38,618 bases of DNA from the NCBI GenBank assembly GCA_040388605.1, contig JAZKBN010000086.1, positions 1 through 38,618 of the forward strand. The letters run 5' to 3'. The notes below the pieces were generated by a model. The model saw only the letters and a list, made by a program, of their open reading frames with translations, made no database searches and was not told where the DNA came from. The stretch comes from JAZKBN01 sp040388605. Its GTDB lineage: Bacteria > Bacteroidota > Bacteroidia > Cytophagales > Flexibacteraceae. The number at the start of each line of letters is the position of its first letter. The first letter of the stretch is position 1. The translations under genes and the position numbers were made by a program. Below, piece by piece: positions 8,387 through 13,465 of the stretch.

Positions 8387-8983
8387 TCAGTTTTGCTGCC
8401 CTGCAAATAATTTACTTATACCTTCCTGCACTTCAGCTGGCAGACTATCAATAAAAGGCCTGAATTGTTTAAGCATACTGTCGCGCTGCGCTGCTGTCAG
8501 ATTAATTTGCTTTAGCTGCTTACTGACTTCAGCCATAAAGGAAGCCATATGCTGTTCCTGCTGATTTAATTTGAACGTTTGCCAAAGCGCAAAAGCCGAA
8601 GGCCCAAGAATCATCAGCCAATCCTGCCAGCTCATTTCGCGTGGTGCAGATTTTAAAGTGGTAATTTCTTCAGCCTGTCGAATTTTAATCTTTTTCAGCT
8701 TCTTATTTTGTTTTGTTAGCTGAAGTTCGCTTGCCTCAAGCTCCGTAATCCTTTCCATCAGGTCAGCTGAGCTATATGTATCTGCCGAAACACGGTTTAC
8801 ATCTGAAGCAAGTAGACTGCGACCTTCGGTATTATTTAAACCTATTCTTGCCATTTCTTGTAATAATGCAGGCAATGTAGGCTTTTTGCCATATGCCTTT
8901 GCATGCTGAACCTGTTTTTGCTCAAGCATACTCCTAATATCTGCATCAAGCGGTACGCGAAGCTCTCGTATTTTTTGTTCCAT
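8387..8983 (-). CDS. RHH-like N-terminal domain with coiled coil and single membrane helix
   Basis: The product is 198 residues long from the ATG at 8983. The TTG at 9007 in the same frame lies in the -7 box and is rejected. Three parts can be seen. The first ~60 residues (from RELRVPLDADIRSMLEQ) resemble ribbon-helix-helix or mobilisation-protein DNA-binding domains. A Lys/Glu/Leu-rich coiled coil around LMERITELEASELQLTK follows. Then comes one hydrophobic stretch (WLMILGPSAFALWQTF) and a Gln-rich C-terminal part. A DNA-binding protein tethered to the membrane is one reading, perhaps for plasmid positioning. No family name can be given. It is co-transcribed with the MerR-like gene 2 bp downstream. 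Confidence 0.55.
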   Translation of the reverse strand: MEQKIRELRVPLDADIRSMLEQKQVQHAKAYGKKPTLPALLQEMARIGLNNTEGRSLLASDVNRVSADTYSSADLMERITELEASELQLTKQNKKLKKIKIRQAEEITTLKSAPREMSWQDWLMILGPSAFALWQTFKLNQQEQHMASFMAEVSKQLKQINLTAAQRDSMLKQFRPFIDSLPAEVQEGISKLFAGQQN

Positions 8984-9004
8984 ATGGATAGTTTGTTTAT
9001 TACT

Positions 9005-9037
9005 CAAAGGTAATATAAAACCAAAACACTAAGCAAA
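9005..9037 (-). promoter_or_regulatory. Bacteroidota promoter (-33 and -7) for the RHH/MerR-like pair
   Basis: The minus strand carries TACCTTTG at 9012-9005, an exact TAnnTTTG. A TTTG lies at 9037-9034, separated by 21 bases, close to the usual Bacteroidota -33/-7 spacing. Transcription should start near 8998, about 15 bases before the ATG at 8983. Confidence 0.65.
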
Positions 9038-9147
9038 TAATTATAATAAAACGCTATTAGTAACTGGTACTTTAATTACTTAAAACTCATTTCATGCTTA
9101 AATAGCAGCTAAAAACAATCAACAGTATCAGAAAAGGCTTTCCTGAT

Positions 9148-9285
9148 ATGCAAAATCCATCAAAAACAGATGCACAAGAGTTGAAAAATTGTTCAGATTG
9201 TGTTCACAATTATTGCAAAATCAATCAAATACCATCACAAATAGTTGCCATAAAGTTAGATTACTGTGTAAAACCGGTTAAATGA
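9148..9285 (+). CDS. Small cysteine-rich protein (45 residues)
   Basis: This short frame runs from an ATG at 9148 to a TGA at 9283-9285. A purine-rich AAAAGG sits about ten bases upstream of the ATG. The protein holds four cysteines in the order C15, C18, C23, C40, with His20 between (CSDCVHNYC core), a spacing that suggests a small metal-binding knuckle. I do not recognise a family. It lies between the RHH/MerR-like promoter and the broken DUF1016 gene, transcribed away from the former. Being short and unsupported by conserved context, it could be chance, but the cysteine pattern makes a real gene plausible. Confidence 0.42.
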   Translation: MQNPSKTDAQELKNCSDCVHNYCKINQIPSQIVAIKLDYCVKPVK

Positions 9286-9380
9286 ATGCACAAAGGCAAA
9301 TAAATGCAGATAATTATGGACTGAAGTAAGTGCTTTGGTGCCAAACACCCGCCTGTACTGAACCCATGCAACACCACGAA

Positions 9381-9746
9381 TTCCCGATCAGCCTGAAGTA
9401 GCGCATACGCGAGGCCCAACAGCATGCCGCACCGGCTGTTAATACCGAGCTGCTGAAGCTGTACCGGAAACTTGGCGAAGATATTACCGACCCAAAACAG
9501 CAACCGGGGATCCGGCTTCCTTGATAAACTGGCTAAAGACCTGCTTACAGAGTTCCCCGGCGTGAAGGGATTTTCAAAACAAACCTGAAATATATACGCC
9601 GGTGGTACAGGCTGTATACGCCTTATCTGCAATTAACAACCCGGTCAGCAATTGGCCCACAAGCTGTGGACCAATTGCATAATGATGAAATCCACGGCTT
9701 AAAAATTAGTCTAAAGGCTGTGGGCTGGTTTTTAGATAAATTTTAG
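9381..9746 (+). pseudogene. Degraded DUF1016 N-terminal domain (YhcG-type PDDEXK nuclease family) remnant
   Basis: No intact frame exists, but three pieces in shifting frames spell the DUF1016_N pattern in order. First is SLK, a TAG stop at 9399-9401, then RIREAQQHAAPAVNTELLK and LYRKLGEDI (frame of 9390). Next is GSGFLDKLAKDLLTEFPGVK GFSK (frame of 9508). Last is NLKYIRRWYRLYTPYL, running to a TAG at 9744-9746 (frame of 9582). So at least two frameshifts and one nonsense mutation have accumulated, and the C-terminal nuclease half is missing. Intact relatives are putative PD-(D/E)XK nucleases often found next to type I restriction genes, which fits the hsd locus 8 kb away. The antisense open frame at 9261-9632 has no recognisable features. 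Confidence 0.75.
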
Positions 9747-9768
9747 TGTCAGGTGGTATTCCTGCGGT

Positions 9769-9787
9769 CTCAACTTATAGCTACTAA
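9769..9787 (+). repeat. Isolated iteron upstream of the main iteron cluster
   Basis: This is an exact copy of the 19-bp iteron CTCAACTTATAGCTACTAA, placed about 170 bp from the main cluster. It lies between the DUF1016 remnant and the terminator hairpin. A distant copy could support Rep-mediated looping or simply mark the far edge of the origin. Confidence 0.85.
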
Positions 9788-9846
9788 CGCCTTTTAAACA
9801 AACTTCGGCCACCATAACGCAAGCCGGCCACACCCCTTTTTAAATA

Positions 9847-9886
9847 AAAAAAAGGCTTCGACCTTTAGGGGGAGAAGCCTTTTTCG
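9847..9886. terminator. Bidirectional rho-independent terminator next to the origin
   Basis: A stem GGCTTC (9854-9859) / GAAGCC (9874-9879) is extended by A-tract/T-tract pairing on both sides (A run up to 9853, T run 9880-9884), with a 14-base loop. It can end transcription from either strand. It would stop leftward read-through from rep through the iterons and any rightward transcript from the DUF1016 remnant. Confidence 0.75.
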
Positions 9887-9908
9887 TTAAGATTATTACT
9901 AATCTTAA
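9887..9908. repeat. Inverted repeat in the AT-rich part of the origin
   Basis: TTAAGATTA (9887-9895) and TAATCTTAA (9900-9908) are perfect 9-bp arms around a 4-base spacer. They lie in AT-rich DNA between the terminator and the iteron cluster. The repeat could be a Rep dimer site, a helper-protein site or part of the unwinding element; which one is not decidable here. Confidence 0.6.
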
Positions 9909-9958
9909 TAATATACGGAAAATGGTGTACTGAAAATCAGTTATTTAAGTGCTGTTTT

Positions 9959-10043
9959 CTCAACTTATAGCTACTAAAACCTCAACTTATAGCTACTAAA
10001 ACCTCAACTTATAGCTACTAAAACCTCAACTTATAGCTACTAA
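9959..10043 (+). repeat. Four tandem iterons of the replication origin
   Basis: Four exact copies of the 19-bp unit CTCAACTTATAGCTACTAA occur at 9959, 9981, 10003 and 10025. AAC spacers make the period exactly 22 bp, two helical turns. This is the classic layout of an iteron-controlled theta origin. It lies about 100 bp past the 3' end of the rep gene, and AT-rich DNA lies on its left. Confidence 0.93.
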
Positions 10044-10076
10044 GAAAATCGGCTTAAAACCCTGCACCTGTTGCGC

Positions 10077-10089
10077 ATTATAGCTACTA
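10077..10089 (+). repeat. Partial iteron between the cluster and rep
   Basis: TTATAGCTACTA, the right-hand two thirds of the iteron, recurs here with one extra A before it. It is a degenerate or half site lying 34 bp beyond the last full iteron and 54 bp from the rep stop. It may bind Rep weakly. Confidence 0.6.
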
Positions 10090-10143
10090 TGCACACTGCT
10101 TAAAATCCGGTTCAAATACAGAGCCCCCCGGTTACCCAGGCCA

Positions 10144-11301
10144 CTAAACCAGCTCACCGGGTTTGGGGTAATAGCCGTCGTTCAGGTACAGAATATCGCA
10201 GGTTTCGGTATTTTCAACCTTGGTGAGGTAGCCAAGCTTTATGGCTATGTTATAGGCTTCCTGAATAATAGTAATCGCCCTTTTCCTGTTTATTTTATAC
10301 ATGCTTTCGGGCATTTTCAGCGTTATTGCAATCTCTTCCCAGGTCTTTTTAAGCTTAAAAGCCCTTTTATTGCTGTGGTTGCTGTTGTGCCTGCGTATGT
10401 GCTCATATTGCAGCCTGAGCCAGAGTAAAAACTCGTAAGTATAGCTTGATGCGCGTTTACCGGTAAGCTTATGCACCTCGTCGCGCCAGTTAAGAGGAAC
10501 CAACAGGAAATAATTACCCCCGTATTGGCTGTTAACCTGGTCAAGTATAACGGCACTGGGATGTATTTCGTAATACTTAATATCGCTTGATTGGTCTTCG
10601 AAAACAATTTTCACCCTGAAAAGGGTGCTAACCTCTAAAACGCCCTCTTTCTTGTAATCGCCGTTTTTATCCTTAACCGGCACACCGTTTTCTGTTTGCA
10701 GCCTGACCCAATAAAAACAGAACTGCTTTTGACCCAGAAAGTACAGGGCTTCCTTAACATCTACCTTATCGCCCTGACGCTGTTTTTTTAAATCGTAACC
10801 GGCAAGGCTGATAAGCTCTGCCTGGGTAATATGCAGTACCGGTATGCTATTTACATTACTGTAAGGTTCAGGCATCTTATTAATCGGGTAACCGGTGCGT
10901 TTGGGGTATGCGCTTTTGTCTATTTGCTCGTTGCCCTTGTAATTCGTATCGGAAAACGCCTTCAAAATGGCTTCAAATACCCTGTGCTGGCTTTGGTTAA
11001 GCACCATGCCATAACTTTTAGGAATAACTATAGCGCCAAGCCCGGTACTTTTTATAAACTCCTCTGTTTTTTCAATCGAAAACAAAGATAATTGCTTTGA
11101 ATCGCCGTAGAGTTGGTTTACGGTATGTATAGCAATGGCGGTATGCGCCTTTTTTGTATCGGGCTTTGGGGGGAGATCGGCGCTTTCTTCGGTAACTACT
11201 ATATCTGGAATACCGCCCAGGTCATAGGTATCGCTTAACGGCGAGGGTATTAAATCTTCAAGGGGTTCTTCCGAACCGTTTTCAGGCAGGTTGGTTTTCA
11301 T
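10144..11301 (-). CDS. Plasmid replication initiator protein (Rep_3/RepB-like)
   Basis: The 385-residue protein should bind the adjacent iterons and open the origin. The first ~75 residues are acidic and low-complexity. Two winged-helix-like halves follow: one from about residue 100 (including LHITQAELISLAGYDLKK, the typical recognition region of the first domain) and a second around TYEFLLWLRLQYEHIRRHN and TWEEIAITLKMPESMYKIN near the C-terminus. The assignment rests on this architecture, the length and, above all, the iteron array just downstream of its stop. The ATG at 11301 overlaps the end of the preceding ORF by 20 bases, so translation is probably coupled. I give no symbol because the exact Rep family is uncertain. 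Confidence 0.8.
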   Translation of the reverse strand: MKTNLPENGSEEPLEDLIPSPLSDTYDLGGIPDIVVTEESADLPPKPDTKKAHTAIAIHTVNQLYGDSKQLSLFSIEKTEEFIKSTGLGAIVIPKSYGMVLNQSQHRVFEAILKAFSDTNYKGNEQIDKSAYPKRTGYPINKMPEPYSNVNSIPVLHITQAELISLAGYDLKKQRQGDKVDVKEALYFLGQKQFCFYWVRLQTENGVPVKDKNGDYKKEGVLEVSTLFRVKIVFEDQSSDIKYYEIHPSAVILDQVNSQYGGNYFLLVPLNWRDEVHKLTGKRASSYTYEFLLWLRLQYEHIRRHNSNHSNKRAFKLKKTWEEIAITLKMPESMYKINRKRAITIIQEAYNIAIKLGYLTKVENTETCDILYLNDGYYPKPGELV

Positions 11302-11971
11302 ACTTGAACTGGAAATCTATTGCGAGTATTCTTCGTATTTGCAGCATGACATAATCCTGCTCGTTAAAATTAAAGGGCGCAGGGGCCGCTATCAGCGTTT
11401 CTGTGAGACTTTTTATGTCTTTAAGGTATTTATCTGCCAACTGCAGGTAATAACGGTTCTTATAGCTCTTTTCAGAGGCATAAATTTTAAGCGCCGCATA
11501 GTAGTTTATAAATGCAAGGTAAGGCTCTTTCAGCTCTTCAATATCGGGCTCGGGGTTCATGCTTATTTCGAAATCCTGCACAAACTCATCGTCGCCTGCG
11601 GGTCCGTCGCCGGGGAAGGGTATAATTATGTTTTTACTCTGCTTATTGTCTTTACCCGTTTTCATAGAAATGCTCACTTCGAAGAGGCTTTTATACAGCT
11701 GCTTCTCAAAGCTGAGCTTACGGTTCAGCAGGTTTTTAATACCGTTGAAAAAGCGCAGGTTCAGCTTGGTATAATCGCGGTAAATATTCTTGTCCTTGTC
11801 GCTTTTGAAGCTGGCCAGCAGAACCTTTGCATCTTCCGCGCTAAGTATGGGCTGCCGATGCCAGTTACCGTTCTTAATGGCTTCAAGCACGGTGTAATGG
11901 TAAACCACCAGGGCAGCGCGTTCCCTGGCCGATTTGCTCAGTGCGTTATTGATGTCTGTTTTCCTGCTCAT
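11282..11971 (-). CDS. Unknown protein of the replication operon
   Basis: I do not recognise this 229-residue, mostly helical, charged protein. It has no signal peptide, membrane helix or clear motif. It contains a low-complexity acidic middle segment (GDGPAGDDEF region, residues ~120-135) between two helical halves, and ends in QIRRILAIDFQFKYENQPA. It lies between the RHH partition gene and rep, overlapping rep by 20 bases, in an operon that otherwise holds only replication and partition genes. A role in replication control or as a helicase/initiator accessory factor is an inference from position only. Confidence 0.65.
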   Translation of the reverse strand: MSRKTDINNALSKSARERAALVVYHYTVLEAIKNGNWHRQPILSAEDAKVLLASFKSDKDKNIYRDYTKLNLRFFNGIKNLLNRKLSFEKQLYKSLFEVSISMKTGKDNKQSKNIIIPFPGDGPAGDDEFVQDFEISMNPEPDIEELKEPYLAFINYYAALKIYASEKSYKNRYYLQLADKYLKDIKSLTETLIAAPAPFNFNEQDYVMLQIRRILAIDFQFKYENQPA

Positions 11972-12073
11972 GGTATTTTTATTAACCCGGGGTATATTGG
12001 GGTAGGTTCAGGCTGAAGCGTTCGCCGCTCGGACCGGAATGAGGCTACTGCCCTGCCCCGCTGTAGGTTCTGC

Positions 12074-12388
12074 TTATTTTTCGGGAACGGCTTTTATTTC
12101 ACCGTGCCTGTCCTGGTAACGGGAAACGCTTTCGGCCAGCGCGTTGTTGATTACGTCTTTAATCAGCATGCGATCCCAATAGGCAATGGCTTTCAGCTTC
12201 TCCAGCAAATCTTCATTTACTATAAAAGTTGCCCGTGTTTCGTTCGGCTTGGTGCCCGACGATGCTGCTTTAACCGGCTCTTTTTCAGCTGTTGCTGTTT
12301 CACGGGCTATTGGGCGGGGCTGCTCAGGCGCTGTCGGCCTGTCGCCTAGTAGGGAACTTAACCCCCCTGTAAATCCTTTTTTTGCCAT
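12074..12388 (-). CDS. Ribbon-helix-helix partition/repressor protein (ParG/omega-like)
   Basis: This 104-residue protein is encoded directly after parA. The N-terminal ~48 residues are disordered, rich in Pro, Ala and Thr, with scattered Arg (17, 25, 29). In ParG-like partners such a tail touches the ParA ATPase. The C-terminal half has the RHH pattern: a short beta strand TRATFIV, helix NEDLLEKLKAIAYWDR and helix LIKDVINNALAESVSRY. It should dimerise, bind DNA through the paired strands, link plasmid DNA to ParA and repress its own operon. A 9-bp-phased array sits in the gap upstream, and two related arrays precede parA and the primase; I infer these are its binding sites. Confidence 0.78.
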   Translation of the reverse strand: MAKKGFTGGLSSLLGDRPTAPEQPRPIARETATAEKEPVKAASSGTKPNETRATFIVNEDLLEKLKAIAYWDRMLIKDVINNALAESVSRYQDRHGEIKAVPEK

Positions 12389-12422
12389 AATGGTATGGTT
12401 TTCTGTTTATTATGAATTTTAG

Positions 12423-12503
12423 GTTTACTTATATTACTGAGTAAACAGTGTATACTCGTATTACCGGGTAAACATTGTTTACTGTGTTTACGGTACTTAC
12501 CCT
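12423..12503. repeat. 9-bp-phased array A, between parA and the RHH gene
   Basis: Nine consecutive 9-bp units begin at 12423. Each holds a 6-bp core of the form GTTTAC, TATTAC or the inverse GTAAAC, then a 3-bp spacer. Examples are GTTTACTTA, TATTACTGA, GTAAACAGT and GTTTACTGT. The last, weakest unit covers the parA stop codon. The array lies 35 bp upstream of the RHH start, where an operator would be. Because direct and inverted cores share one register, it suits cooperative binding of a symmetric dimer such as an RHH protein. Confidence 0.8.
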
Positions 12504-13315
12504 GCCTGCTCGGCTTTGGCCATTTTCTTAGGCTTTACTGCCTTATCGGCTTTTGGTTCGGCAGGTTCGTGGCGGCTGAGCATTTCGTTGCAAAGCGCTG
12601 CATAATCAAGCGCACCGTAGCTTTTGGGCTGGTAGCGGAAAATATCAAGCCCTTGTGCGGGTGCTTCGGCAAGGGCAACGTTGTCCCTGATTTTTGAATT
12701 GAATACTTCGTTCTGAAAGTGCTGCTGAATGGTGCTGAACACATCGCGGTTCAGTATTTTACGGCTGTCATATTGGGTAATAAAAACGCCGCCCACTTCC
12801 AGGTTCTTATTGAGGCGCTTTTTAATTTTATCTATCACCTCCACCAGTTTGGCAAGGCCCTGCGTGGCCAGGTACTCTGCCTGCAGGGGTATGTATATTT
12901 CGTCGGAGGCAGTAAAGGCGTTAATGGTAAGCAGGCCCAACGAGGGCGGACTGTCTATGATAATATAGTCGTAGGCAGGCCTGAGCGGGTCAACGAGCTC
13001 CTTTAAAATAAACTCGCGCCCGGCTTCGCCCGACAGTTCCACCTCGGCCCCGGAGAGGTCAAGCGTGGAGGTAATTACATCGATACCGGGAAGTATATTG
13101 ATTGCCTGCGGCCTGTACTCGCCTTTAAGCGCACCGTAAATATTATGGCTTTGGTTGGTGAGCCCGAACAGGCTTTGGGTGAGATTGGCCTGCGGATCCA
13201 AATCGATAAGCAATACCTTTTTACCCAGCCTGTTGAGACCGAAGCCTATGTTTATGGCAGAGGTTGTTTTGCCTACCCCCCCTTTATGGTTACTGATGCT
13301 GATTACCCTGGCCAT
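12497..13315 (-). CDS. parA: ParA/Soj-family partition ATPase
   Basis: The 272-residue protein opens with ISNHKGGVGKTTSAINIG, the deviant Walker A box with both lysines (K11, K16). It goes on to LIDLDPQANLTQSLF (A') and YDYIIIDSPPSLG (Walker B), all diagnostic of Soj-type ParA. It should bind ATP, coat the nucleoid non-specifically and move plasmid copies by interaction with the DNA-bound partner. There is no N-terminal helix-turn-helix, so it is a type Ib-like ParA and probably does not repress its own promoter; the RHH protein downstream would do so. A basic C-terminal tail (residues ~255-272) extends past the usual end. A 9-bp-phased array flanks the gene on each side. Confidence 0.95.
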   Translation of the reverse strand: MARVISISNHKGGVGKTTSAINIGFGLNRLGKKVLLIDLDPQANLTQSLFGLTNQSHNIYGALKGEYRPQAINILPGIDVITSTLDLSGAEVELSGEAGREFILKELVDPLRPAYDYIIIDSPPSLGLLTINAFTASDEIYIPLQAEYLATQGLAKLVEVIDKIKKRLNKNLEVGGVFITQYDSRKILNRDVFSTIQQHFQNEVFNSKIRDNVALAEAPAQGLDIFRYQPKSYGALDYAALCNEMLSRHEPAEPKADKAVKPKKMAKAEQAG

Positions 13316-13348
13316 ATTTAATGCTGATTATGAATGCCTTAATTCACA

Positions 13349-13465
13349 GTAAACTTAGTAATATTTGTTTACTTATGTTACTGTGTTTACAGATATTACT
13401 AATATTATTATGTTTGTTTTAATTACTGATGTTACTGTGCTTACTTAGTTTACAAAGTAAGTGTC
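13349..13465. repeat. 9-bp-phased array B, between primase and parA
   Basis: Thirteen units in unbroken 9-bp register start at 13349, with cores GTAAAC, GTAATA, GTTTAC, TGTTAC, TATTAC and AATTAC; two or three units near 13403-13420 and the last are weak. The array ends 34 bp upstream of the parA start and on its other side runs through the primase stop codon (13445-13447), encoding the last residues TYFVN. It is the longest of the four arrays. Confidence 0.8.

Noticed and set aside
9261..9632. 123-residue open frame on the minus strand
   Set aside because: It has no recognisable domain, and the opposite strand carries the DUF1016 remnant, which explains the base composition.
9959..10043. CRISPR-like array
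   Set aside because: The repeats are 19 bp with constant 3-bp AAC spacers rather than unique 30-bp spacers, and lie beside a rep gene; they are iterons.
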